Assembly: GCA_015058205.1 (NCBI GenBank)
Contig: SVCS01000005.1
Location: 1 to 35,239, forward strand
Direction: 5' to 3'
Length of the DNA stretch: 35,239 bases
Source of the DNA: Clostridiales bacterium
Lineage (GTDB): Bacteria; Bacillota; Clostridia; Peptostreptococcales; Anaerovoracaceae
Position 1 is the first letter of the stretch. The number at the start of each line of letters is the position of its first letter. Position numbers and translations under genes: made by a program. Under the pieces are notes generated by a model. That model was not told the origin of the DNA, made no database searches, and worked only from the letters and a program-made list of their open reading frames with translations. Below are positions 1 to 8,003 of this stretch, one piece after another.

Positions 1-326
1 ACCATATTCAGTTCCTCCAGTGTGACATACCCCTGGACGAGCCCGTCATCCGCGAGTGCTGCGATATCTTTGTATGGGATATAGTATGAGATAGACTGAC
101 GCTCATCACTGATCCAGCCCGTGTCAGTAAAGAACTCGATCTGATCCTCTGCCATCTTTTCTATCGGCAGATCCCAACATCCGAATTCATCCCATTGAAT
201 GAACGAACGGCTGCGGCTCAATATCGGTGTTAGACGATATTCTCCATCTTTGCGGATATACGGTCCGATCGCCTCGATCTTCCCATCTTTCTCTGCAGCT
301 GCATAGAATTCATAATATGTGCTCAT
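1..326 (-). CDS. Hypothetical protein, 3' part outside the window
   Basis: An open frame runs on the minus strand from an ATG at 326 to the window edge, giving 108 codons without a stop; it is missing from the ORF track because it is cut by the edge. The start is well supported by a GGAGGGG-type ribosome binding site about six bases upstream. The visible part begins MSTYYEFYAAAEKDGKIEAI and is acidic and rich in aromatic residues, with no signal peptide, membrane segment or motif that I recognise. It lies downstream of guaA, beyond a transcription terminator, so it is transcribed separately. Because guaA 3' ends are known insertion sites for integrating elements, it may be cargo of such an element, but nothing in the protein itself shows this. 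Confidence 0.65.
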   Translation of the reverse strand, partial: MSTYYEFYAAAEKDGKIEAIGPYIRKDGEYRLTPILSRSRSFIQWDEFGCWDLPIEKMAEDQIEFFTDTGWISDERQSISYYIPYKDIAALADDGLVQGYVTLEELNM

Positions 327-416
327 ACCTTTCCCCTCCTTCATCTCCAGTGATAATGTAGTAGCATAATACGCCGTGAGTACAAAAGTCTGTACTCAGA
401 ACCCGGAAATGAAAAA

Positions 417-453
417 GACGCCGAAACCATTGAAATTTCAATGTTTCAGCGTC
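417..453 (-). terminator. Rho-independent terminator downstream of guaA
   Basis: Read on the minus strand, GACGCTGAAACATTGAAA pairs with TTTCAATGGTTTCGGCGTC (one wobble pair and one small bulge) and is followed by TTTTTC. The inner CATTGAAATTTCAATG is a perfect palindrome. It lies about 110 bases after the guaA stop and before the gene at 1-326, so it probably ends the guaA transcript. Confidence 0.7.
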
Positions 454-470
454 TGATAAAATCACTGTAT

Positions 471-492
471 TTTTAGAACCATTTTAGAACCA
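471..492. repeat. Tandem 11-bp direct repeat TTTTAGAACCA x2
   Basis: TTTTAGAACCA occurs at 471-481 and again at 482-492 with no gap and no mismatch. Paired short direct repeats like this are typical of arm-type binding sites for tyrosine recombinases, and the place, just past the guaA stop codon, is a known integration target. The repeat itself is seen; the recombinase role is an inference, and no integrase gene is visible in the window. Confidence 0.6.
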
Positions 493-549
493 CGCCGCTT
501 CTTCCGATTGGCCAAAGCCAGTCATACCAAGGGTTTCAGCGATGTGGTA
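488..549. repeat. Single element related to the 4565-4836 array
   Basis: This stretch begins with AACCAC, contains CAAGGGTTTCA and ends with GTGGTA. The array at 4565-4836 uses the same three blocks in the same order. The distances differ: 34 rather than 16 bases between AACCAC and CAAGG, and 5 rather than 11 bases between the middle block and GTGGT. The shared 11-mer plus both end blocks makes a common origin plausible but not proven. A minus-strand ORF of 23 residues (start 555, stop 484-486) also covers this stretch, in frame with and just after the guaA stop; I cannot support it as a gene. Confidence 0.4.
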
Positions 550-561
550 AGCCATCCGCAA

Positions 562-1536
562 CTATTCCCACTCTATGGTCGACACTGGTTTATCCGAGAT
601 ATCCCAGAGCACTCTGTTGATGCCCGGAACTTCTGCGATGATTCTGTCGCGGATGATGCAGAGCATATCCCAAGGAATCTCTACTGACTTTGCAGTAACC
701 GCATCTACCGTGTGAATCGCGCGGATGACTGCAGCCCATCCCATATAGCGTTTGCCGTCTTTGATGCCTGTTGACTTGACATCCGGAATTGCTACGAAGT
801 ACTGCCATGGAGCCGGATCCATCTTGCCGATCTCCTCACGGACGATGGCATCTGCTTCACGTACTGCTTCCAGTCTGTCGCGGGTAATTGCGCCGACGCA
901 TCTGACGCCCAGGCCAGGACCTGGGAACGGCTGTCTGTAAACCATGCTGTCAGGCAGACCCAGCTGCTTGCCGACAACTCTGACTTCATCTTTATACAGA
1001 AGCTTAACCGGCTCAACCAGTTCAAACTGCAGATCTTCCGGCAGCCCGCCTACATTGTGATGTGCCTTAACGCCATCCGATTCCAGAATGTCCGGATAGA
1101 TGGTTCCCTGACCGAGGAATTCGATACCCTCCAGTTTGGATGCCTCTTCTGCAAAGACATCAATGAATTCTTTGCCGATGATCTTTCTCTTCGTTTCCGG
1201 ATCATCCACGCCTGCCAGCTTGTCCAGGAATCTGTCAACAGCATCCACATAAATGAGATTTGCGCCGAGCTCTTCCTTGAACACTTTGATAACCTGCTCC
1301 GGTTCGCCTTTGCGCAGGAGTCCGTGGTTGACGTGAACGCATACCAGCTGGTCGCCGATCGCCTTGATCAGCAGAGCTGCTACAACAGAGGAGTCAACGC
1401 CGCCGGACAAAGCCAACAGCACCTTCTTGTCTCCTACCTGCTCCTTTACTGCCGCAATCTGCTCATCGATAAAAGCCTGCGCCAGCTCCGGATTGATGAT
1501 TCTCTCCATAGTTTCCGGTCTTACATTTGGATCCAT
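562..1536 (-). CDS. guaA: GMP synthase ATP-pyrophosphatase subunit, no glutaminase domain
   Basis: It converts XMP to GMP using ATP and ammonia, the last step of guanine nucleotide synthesis in the cytoplasm. The PP-loop SGGVDSS is at about residues 44-50, followed by the ATP-pyrophosphatase domain, RQPFPGPGLG at about 201-210 and the C-terminal dimerization domain ending in the conserved IEWE. The protein has 324 residues, while usual bacterial GuaA has about 510-525. The missing part is exactly the N-terminal class I glutamine amidotransferase, so this resembles the archaeal two-subunit arrangement. The start follows AGGAGG closely, and upstream of it there is only the divergent eamA-like gene, so no amidotransferase partner is adjacent. 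Ammonia may come from a separate subunit elsewhere or be used directly. The enzyme assignment is firm; the source of nitrogen is unknown. Confidence 0.95.
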   Translation of the reverse strand: MDPNVRPETMERIINPELAQAFIDEQIAAVKEQVGDKKVLLALSGGVDSSVVAALLIKAIGDQLVCVHVNHGLLRKGEPEQVIKVFKEELGANLIYVDAVDRFLDKLAGVDDPETKRKIIGKEFIDVFAEEASKLEGIEFLGQGTIYPDILESDGVKAHHNVGGLPEDLQFELVEPVKLLYKDEVRVVGKQLGLPDSMVYRQPFPGPGLGVRCVGAITRDRLEAVREADAIVREEIGKMDPAPWQYFVAIPDVKSTGIKDGKRYMGWAAVIRAIHTVDAVTAKSVEIPWDMLCIIRDRIIAEVPGINRVLWDISDKPVSTIEWE

Positions 1537-1721
1537 TTCTTTTCCTCCTAATATATTTCAATGCATTATTTACGCAGTTCATGTATTTCATCAAAGAATA
1601 ATTGATTATATCACAAAAGTCAGTAAGCGAAAATCAGTATGTGAAAATATGTTGGGATACTTTCGGATGCTGCCCGCAAGGTACTTTTGGCTGCGGTGCT
1701 TTTGTGTTAGAATCGTAGGGT

Positions 1722-1751
1722 ACGACATCATAAGGAACGACATCATAAGGA
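1722..1751 (+). repeat. Tandem 15-bp duplication carrying the eamA ribosome binding site
   Basis: ACGACATCATAAGGA is present at 1722-1736 and repeated without change at 1737-1751. The second copy runs into AAGGAAAGG, the likely ribosome binding site for the ATG at 1763, so the first copy is an extra, displaced AAGGAA. It looks like a slippage duplication in the 5' untranslated region. Upstream, TGTGTTAGAAT is a possible extended -10 element, with no good -35. Confidence 0.6.
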
Positions 1752-1762
1752 AAGGCTGAATC

Positions 1763-2650
1763 ATGACATCAGAAACATCTATGAAACCATTGCTCGCAAT
1801 CATATGCGTTAACTTCATATGGGGATTTGACTTCATCGCCATCGAATACATGATGGGGTTTATGTCCCCTGCCATGTTTACCTTTGTGCGGCTCATCATT
1901 GGATCAGTGGTTTTGACGGCATGTGTCTTCCTGTTCAGGGGTGGCCTGCATATCAAACGGAAGGATATGCCTCGCATTTTCATTTCCGGCGCGATCGGCA
2001 TGTCTGTTTATTTCACCATTGAAAATCTCGGTACGGGACTGACATCCGCCTCTTTTTCTTCTCTGATTATGGCCACCGTCCCGATCTTCGGCATGATCGG
2101 CGACCGCATTTTCTATGGAAACAAAATCACACCGCTCAAAGTTGTTTGCATTCTTGCCTCGATTTTCGGCGTCTACCTTCTGGTATCCGGTGAACCGATG
2201 GGCATCAGCGCAATCGGTGTTTTGGCAATGTTCGCCGCGGCGATTGCATGGACCATTTATATTGTTGTTGTGAAACCTCTCTATGATAAATACGATCTGC
2301 TGACCCTCCTGACAGGACTGTTCCTTTCCGGACTGATCGTCCAGATTCCAATCGTTGCGGTCAGCCAGGCTGTGACCCACACGCCGATCGTTGTGACCCC
2401 GATGGGCATCCTGGTGACGCTCGCCACCGCCATCGTCTGCATCATCATCGGGGAATTTGGATACATCTACGCCGTCGGCAAGCTGTCTACGACCCTAGTC
2501 GCTGCTTTTGAAAACGTACTGCCGGTTACTGCGGTCATTTTTTCCATTTTCATCTTCGGCAAAATTCTGACCGCCATACAAATCATCGGCGGTGTTATAA
2601 TACTGATAGCTGTTACTACTATTGCATTTCTCGAAAGGAATAAAGAATAA
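1763..2650 (+). CDS. EamA/DMT-superfamily transporter
   Basis: This is an inner-membrane protein of 295 residues with about ten hydrophobic segments arranged as two EamA repeats of five, the usual architecture and length of the drug/metabolite transporter superfamily. The early segment NFIWGFDFIAIEYMMG and the C-terminal repeat with FENVLPVTAVIFSIFIFGK fit EamA proteins. Substrates in this family range from amino acids to purines and drugs, and cannot be read from the sequence. The stop codon TAA is followed at once by the hslO ATG, so the two genes are almost certainly cotranscribed. A 15-bp duplication surrounds its ribosome binding site. The family assignment is firm; the substrate is unknown. 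Confidence 0.9.
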   Translation: MTSETSMKPLLAIICVNFIWGFDFIAIEYMMGFMSPAMFTFVRLIIGSVVLTACVFLFRGGLHIKRKDMPRIFISGAIGMSVYFTIENLGTGLTSASFSSLIMATVPIFGMIGDRIFYGNKITPLKVVCILASIFGVYLLVSGEPMGISAIGVLAMFAAAIAWTIYIVVVKPLYDKYDLLTLLTGLFLSGLIVQIPIVAVSQAVTHTPIVVTPMGILVTLATAIVCIIIGEFGYIYAVGKLSTTLVAAFENVLPVTAVIFSIFIFGKILTAIQIIGGVIILIAVTTIAFLERNKE

Positions 2651-3559
2651 ATGACGGATAAAATCATACGCGCAACCGCCGCGCAGGAATACATCAGAGC
2701 TTTTGCGGTAGATTCCACAGAAATGGTGGCGGAAGCCCGTGAAATACACAAGACATTCCCCGTCGTCACGGCAGCCCTCGGCAGACTCCTGTCCGCCGGC
2801 GCCATGATGGGCTCCATGATGAAAGGCGATAAGGACCTGATTACTCTGACCGTGAAAGGAGACGGACCTATCGGCAGCATCACCGTGACGGCAGATTCCC
2901 ACGGCAACGTGAAAGGATTCCCCGGAAATCCTTCCGTTGACATTCCTACCCGCGAGGATCCAGTCAGTGGCGCGGTCAAACTCGATGTTGGCGGCGCGGT
3001 TGGACCTGGCATCCTGACTGTAAGCATGGACCTTGGTCTCAAGGAACCGTACAATGGGCAGGTCGAACTTCAGACAGGTGAAATTGGCGAAGACCTAGCC
3101 TATTATTTCACTGTCTCTGAGCAGACACCAAGCGCTGTTGCCCTCGGTGTCATGATCGGCAAAGACAGCAGCGTCCTTCACGCGGGCGGCTTCATTATCC
3201 AGCTTATGCCGGATGCGAAAGAAGAAGTCATCTCAGCCCTGGAAGCCAAACTGGCTGATCTGGAACCTGTTACCACCCTGATGGAACGGGGCCTCGGGCC
3301 AGAAGAGATCCTGCGCCTCATCCTCGGCGATATGGATCTTATCATCACCGAAGAGAAGCCCGTCCGCTTCCACTGCAACTGCTCCCGTGAGCGCATATCC
3401 CATGCACTCGCCACCCTGAGCACTGCTGATCTGGAATCCATGATCGCCGATGACGAAGAGATCGAAGTGAAATGCTTCTTCTGCAATTCCGCCTACAAGT
3501 TCGGCACCGATGAACTGCGGGAGATACTGCAGCAACGAAACACAAAAGACACGGAATAA
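2651..3559 (+). CDS. hslO: Hsp33 redox-regulated holdase chaperone
   Basis: Hsp33 is a cytoplasmic chaperone that becomes active when oxidants release zinc from a four-cysteine centre. The C-terminus shows both halves of that centre, CNC at about residues 242-244 and CFFC at about 275-278, in the usual CxC...CxxC spacing. The N-terminal domain has the familiar pattern ending GRLLSAGAMMGSMMKG and the GPGILTVSMD region. Its 302 residues are slightly above the usual 290 or so. It directly follows the EamA-type transporter with no gap, and an AAGGAATAAAG stretch in the end of that gene serves as ribosome binding site. A terminator follows shortly after. Assignment is secure. Confidence 0.96.
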   Translation: MTDKIIRATAAQEYIRAFAVDSTEMVAEAREIHKTFPVVTAALGRLLSAGAMMGSMMKGDKDLITLTVKGDGPIGSITVTADSHGNVKGFPGNPSVDIPTREDPVSGAVKLDVGGAVGPGILTVSMDLGLKEPYNGQVELQTGEIGEDLAYYFTVSEQTPSAVALGVMIGKDSSVLHAGGFIIQLMPDAKEEVISALEAKLADLEPVTTLMERGLGPEEILRLILGDMDLIITEEKPVRFHCNCSRERISHALATLSTADLESMIADDEEIEVKCFFCNSAYKFGTDELREILQQRNTKDTE

Positions 3560-3560
3560 T

Positions 3561-3592
3561 GTTATGACCCATACGCGTTATGATCCATACGC
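3561..3592. repeat. Tandem 16-bp near-identical repeat at a convergent gene junction
   Basis: GTTATGACCCATACGC (3561-3576) is followed directly by GTTATGATCCATACGC (3577-3592), with one difference. It lies between hslO and the convergent PD-(D/E)XK-like gene, and the second copy forms that gene's last codons and stop. Probably a slippage duplication. Confidence 0.6.
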
Positions 3593-4462
3593 GGGCTGTT
3601 CAATCTGACAGCCCGCTTTTCTTGCGACGCTAACCAATGTTTTGTTCCACTGCGGGCTGGCGGTAAGCACCTGAAACAATACTTCTTTCACTCTGGCCTC
3701 CTCCCGGATATCGTGATGAAAGGTCATGAAGACATTTCTTCCAATCATCAAGCCTATGCTGTCATAAGCCTGAAGTCGTATAATGAGGTCTTCATCATAT
3801 TCTCTCAAATCCATCCTTCCCACGTGTTCCAGAATCACTAGTCTCCCATCAGGCAACATAATAATGAAATCCGGATGGTATGCCCGGTTGCTGATCGTTA
3901 CACGAGTTTCATATCGGTACGGAATATGCAGCCTCTCAAGAAGGTCCCCGATAAACCTCTCTGACTGCGTACGCATATATACCCCTCCCCTCGTCGGATA
4001 GATCAGTTCCTCCCTCCGGTTCTCCTTCTGGCTGTGCCGGTCCGAATTCCATATTCTCTGGTTCGGTGTCATCGTGATCCGTTCAATGTCCAATCCCGCA
4101 TCCTCATATTTCTTCAGAAGCGTTTCGATTTGAGGGTAGAGTCTTAAAATGATACGTACCGTTTCGCTCGTCCATCCTTCCTCAAGAATCTGTTCCAACA
4201 AAATCGCGCGAAGTTCTAAATACTGCTTACTTGCTAGTTGATACACCGTTTCAGGAAAACTCGTGATTCCTTTCACCGTTCCATCCAATCTATGATTGAA
4301 CTGGACGTGTCCATTTCTGACCCTGATACTCAGTTTTCCCTTCGGCAACGAACTCAGCTCTTTTTTCATTTCGCTGAGTTCACCGTATAGATTTGCGTTT
4401 ATTCTGTCGATTTTGGTTTTAGCGAGGACCGGAGTCAACAGCACTTTTGATTTTTCTCCCAT
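3578..4462 (-). CDS. PD-(D/E)XK-like nuclease-fold protein of an uncharacterised clostridial family
   Basis: With the start at 4462 the protein has 294 residues. This ATG follows AAAAGGGGAA at good spacing; the longer frame in the track (from 4576) would start inside the repeat array. Residues 22-47 look like a short coiled coil ending in LPKGKL. Residues 165-235 contain TQSERFIGDLL, PYRYE, HPDFIIML, then LVILEHVGRMD and a downstream Tyr. This is the layout of a large, mostly unstudied clostridial family with a restriction-endonuclease-like core, in which E-x-x-x-x, PDF and EHxG stand where PD-(D/E)XK enzymes have E, PD and ExK. The active-site lysine is His here, so catalysis is uncertain. 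Four 74-bp-period repeats lie directly upstream. Function unknown; a role with those repeats is my inference. Confidence 0.75.
   Translation of the reverse strand: MGEKSKVLLTPVLAKTKIDRINANLYGELSEMKKELSSLPKGKLSIRVRNGHVQFNHRLDGTVKGITSFPETVYQLASKQYLELRAILLEQILEEGWTSETVRIILRLYPQIETLLKKYEDAGLDIERITMTPNQRIWNSDRHSQKENRREELIYPTRGGVYMRTQSERFIGDLLERLHIPYRYETRVTISNRAYHPDFIIMLPDGRLVILEHVGRMDLREYDEDLIIRLQAYDSIGLMIGRNVFMTFHHDIREEARVKEVLFQVLTASPQWNKTLVSVARKAGCQIEQPAYGS
3591..3620 (+). terminator. Rho-independent terminator of eamA-hslO
   Basis: GCGGGCTGT pairs perfectly with ACAGCCCGC across an eight-base loop and is followed by TTTTCTT on the plus strand. It overlaps the 3' coding end of the convergent gene 3578-4462. 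Confidence 0.85.
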
Positions 4463-4544
4463 TATTAATATTCCCCTTTTATTATTCGTGTTTAGGGTAT
4501 TTATACCATTATTAACAATATTTGGCAACTCTTTCATTGGCTTT

Positions 4545-4590
4545 CTTGATCTTTCTTTTTCTCTAACCACATACAAAACGAAAGATCAAG
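4545..4590. repeat. 11-bp inverted repeat between array and PD-(D/E)XK-like gene
   Basis: CTTGATCTTTC at 4545-4555 is the exact reverse complement of GAAAGATCAAG at 4580-4590, which lies in array unit 1. The 24-base gap between the arms equals the array interval length. It sits in the leader of the PD-(D/E)XK-like gene and could form a hairpin in its mRNA; there is no following T-tract, so it is not an obvious terminator. Confidence 0.5.
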
Positions 4591-4836
4591 GGTTCTGCAT
4601 AACTGAAAGTGGTTATTGCCCTTCCCAAGTTCGCTCTCAACCACTCGCAATACGAAGTTTCAAGGACTTCAGGTGCTTGCTTGTGGTCATTCCCTTGTTG
4701 AAAGTTGTTTTCAACCACGCAAGATGTGTAATATCAAGGGTTTCACGCACCGCTGTGTGGTTGTGTTCCTTCTAAACCCCTGCTTCAACCACTCACGATA
4801 CGTAATATCAAGGGTTTCACGCACCGCTGTGTGGTT
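4565..4836. repeat. Array of four 50-bp repeats at exact 74-bp period (24-bp intervals)
   Basis: Units lie at 4565-4614, 4639-4688, 4713-4762 and 4787-4836, so each start is exactly 74 bases from the last. Every unit starts with AACCAC and ends with its reverse complement GTGGTT (GTGGTC in unit 2). Every unit has TCAAGG at the same internal column. Units 3 and 4 are 46/50 identical; units 1 and 2 are diverged and share mainly the end blocks, ACGAA and TCAAGG. The 24-base intervals are pyrimidine-rich on the plus strand. They are themselves partly alike (15/24 between the last two, 13/24 between the first two), which argues for tandem duplication rather than captured spacers. Seventy-four base pairs is close to seven helical turns, so sites would face the same side of the DNA. 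The array fills most of the gene-free gap 4463-4945 between groEL and the PD-(D/E)XK-like gene. Confidence 0.85.
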
Positions 4837-4871
4837 GTGTTTCTCTCTCACCCCTTCCTAACCCCACAACA

Positions 4872-4905
4872 AAACCCCGGTCCGCACATTTGTGGATCGG
4901 GGTTT
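4872..4905 (-). terminator. Terminator of groESL
   Basis: On the minus strand AAACCCCGATCCAC pairs with GTGCGGACCGGGGTTT with a single-base bulge, followed by TTTTGTTGT. It lies about 40 bases after the groEL stop codon and separates groEL from the repeat array. Confidence 0.8.
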
Positions 4906-4945
4906 CTGATTAATCAACTTGATTGTTGCGAGGTGACCAGTGGAA

Positions 4946-6586
<1,641 letters not shown>

Positions 6587-6600
6587 TCATATACCTCCTT

Positions 6601-6879
6601 TTATTCAACCACGGCCAGGATGTCTCTCTGGTCCATGATGGATACTTCTTCACCGTTGTACTTCACATCTGTTCCGGCGTACTTGCTGAAAATAACCTTG
6701 TCGCCTACCTTCAGTTCCATCTTAACGTCTTCCGTTCCAGGTCCTACAGCCAGTACCTCAGCGATCTGAGGCTTCTCCTGAGCGCTGCCCGGAAGTACGA
6801 TTCCGCTTGCTGTTGTCTCTTCACTGGCAACTTCTTTGATAACTACTTTTGTGCCGAGTGGCTTGATTCCGTAACTCAT
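6601..6879 (-). CDS. groES: Co-chaperonin GroES (Hsp10)
   Basis: GroES is the seven-subunit lid of the GroEL chamber. I place the start at 6879, where MSYGIKPLGTKVV begins the family's normal N-terminus and AAGGAG lies nine bases upstream; the track's longer start at 6906 overlaps this ribosome binding site. That gives 92 residues, the usual size being about 94-97. The mobile loop region SEETTASGIVLPGSAQEKPQ is present. It is the first gene of the groES-groEL operon, with a promoter and CIRCE operator directly upstream. Confidence 0.97.
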   Translation of the reverse strand: MSYGIKPLGTKVVIKEVASEETTASGIVLPGSAQEKPQIAEVLAVGPGTEDVKMELKVGDKVIFSKYAGTDVKYNGEEVSIMDQRDILAVVE

Positions 6880-6959
6880 ACTTGTCATCTCCTTTTTATT
6901 TTTCAAGGGCCTTCAAAGCCCCATTCTATCGGGCCTCTAATCCATCCCTTTCGTCGTTG

Positions 6960-6986
6960 TTAGCACTCCCCCTGTTCGAGTGCCAA
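6960..6986. promoter_or_regulatory. CIRCE operator (HrcA binding site)
   Basis: TTAGCACTC, nine bases, then GAGTGCCAA. The consensus is TTAGCACTC-N9-GAGTGCTAA, so there is one mismatch. It lies between the groES promoter and its ribosome binding site, the classical location for heat-shock repression by HrcA. Confidence 0.95.
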
Positions 6987-6990
6987 GTAT

Positions 6991-7019
6991 AATTTACCTC
7001 TATTGTACGGGTTTGTCAA
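6991..7019 (-). promoter_or_regulatory. groES-groEL sigma-A promoter
   Basis: On the minus strand a perfect -35 TTGACA (7014-7019) and a -10 TAAATT (6991-6996) are separated by 17 bases. The CIRCE element covers the expected start of transcription. Confidence 0.8.
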
Positions 7020-7061
7020 CCTGTTTTCTCATCCTTTCGATAAAAAAAGTACAAATAAAAA

Positions 7062-7080
7062 CGGCCCATCGCATGGGCCG
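7062..7080 (-). terminator. Terminator of the P-loop/Asp23-like gene
   Basis: CGGCCCAT, a three-base loop, then ATGGGCCG forms a perfect eight-pair stem followed by TTTTTATTTG on the minus strand. It is placed just after the stop codon of 7109-7933. Confidence 0.85.
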
Positions 7081-7108
7081 CTGCTTACCGTCAATATGAC
7101 CGCGCAAA

Positions 7109-7933
7109 CTACACAACTTCCTTGACGTCGATATTGACCTTGTTGACATTGAAAGCTGTCATCTCCTCAATGATCGTAGCAATCATAGCCTGAAAAGTCT
7201 CGGCTTTGCCTGGCAGATCATCGCTGTAATCCATATTGATAGTGACATTGAGTTCGATTCCTTCATTTCTCATTTCCCGGTTTTCTTTGACTGTCACCAT
7301 GTCGATCACATTGATGCTCTCCGCATCCTGCCTGATACAATCAATGATGTCAGTCATGACCTTTTCCGAAATGTTATACCGTCCCATATAGCTGTAGGAA
7401 GGACGGACGACAGATTTTTCGGCGCCTTCTTTCCAGTGTTCTATGGGATTGAAGTCCTTCAGCAACTTCATCGGCTTCATAAAATACCCGGAGAACTGCT
7501 TCTTCAGCTGGAATGTCGGCGCAGGGATGACATGCTGCCCCATTTCCTTGCGCTGCTTGCGGGCGATGACCCTTTCTTCGTCAGTGGTGATCTCTTCTAT
7601 GTAGATGCGTTCCTCCGGTTCTGGTAGCTCAAGTCTTGCAATGATCTTATCGACCATTCTGTCCGAGGTCCCGATGATCAGAATCGACTTCGGTTTCATT
7701 CGCGCGATGGCTGCTTTTGCCTCTTCTGCTCTGTCATCATCATCAAATACAGCAGCCTGCACGGCGCGGATGATCGTACGCTCACGTTTCGCGGAAATGC
7801 CGGAAATGACCTTGTTCTTATATATGAAAAGGCCATCGTCGATGATACTTTCTATATTCCTTTCTTTGCACAGGTTGATGGCTTGAAAACTCTTCCCTGT
7901 ACCGCTTCTCCCCGATAATGTGTAAACTTTCAT
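7109..7933 (-). CDS. P-loop NTPase with C-terminal Asp23/Gls24-like domain
   Basis: The 274-residue protein begins MKVYTLSGRSGTGKSFQAI, with a Walker A motif GRSGTGKS at about residues 8-15. The N-terminal half carries KPKSILIIGTSDRM, possibly the Walker B strand, and an acidic DDDDRAEE patch. The last 100 residues (from about YMGRYNISEKVM) have the strand and helix pattern of Asp23/Gls24 alkaline-shock proteins, ending NVNKVNIDVKEVV. I know similar proteins from Clostridia only as hypothetical ATP-binding proteins. It is transcribed alone: it has its own terminator, and the ferredoxin promoter starts two bases from its ATG on the opposite strand. The NTPase call is firm, the Asp23-like domain tentative and the function unknown. 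Confidence 0.7.
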   Translation of the reverse strand: MKVYTLSGRSGTGKSFQAINLCKERNIESIIDDGLFIYKNKVISGISAKRERTIIRAVQAAVFDDDDRAEEAKAAIARMKPKSILIIGTSDRMVDKIIARLELPEPEERIYIEEITTDEERVIARKQRKEMGQHVIPAPTFQLKKQFSGYFMKPMKLLKDFNPIEHWKEGAEKSVVRPSYSYMGRYNISEKVMTDIIDCIRQDAESINVIDMVTVKENREMRNEGIELNVTINMDYSDDLPGKAETFQAMIATIIEEMTAFNVNKVNIDVKEVV

Positions 7934-7934
7934 A

Positions 7935-7963
7935 TTGAATTCTTTCTATGCAAATGCTATAAT
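7935..7963 (+). promoter_or_regulatory. Ferredoxin promoter
   Basis: TTGAAT (7935-7940), 17 bases, then a perfect TATAAT (7958-7963). It drives the ferredoxin gene and lies immediately beside the divergent start codon at 7933. Confidence 0.8.
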
Positions 7964-8003
7964 TCAGTCATCAAATGCAGAATCTTTTAAGGAGGTAATA
8001 TTA

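Noticed and set aside
1537-1762. A purine riboswitch upstream of guaA
   Set aside because: I found no purine aptamer-like conserved loops in the 226 bases between guaA and the divergent EamA-type gene.
4296-4775. Plus-strand ORF of 159 residues across the array
   Set aside because: Covers the antisense of the PD-(D/E)XK-like gene start and the repeats; no ribosome binding site and no conserved features.
4565-4836. A classical CRISPR array
   Set aside because: Repeat 50 and interval 24 are regular, but repeats are too diverged (units 1 and 2), only four exist, the intervals resemble one another, and no cas gene is present.
4463-4860. A type III toxin-antitoxin locus (repeat RNA plus nuclease)
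   Set aside because: Array followed by a nuclease-fold gene fits the layout, but the protein is longer than and unlike ToxN-type toxins, and no terminator lies between array and gene. Kept only as one hypothesis.
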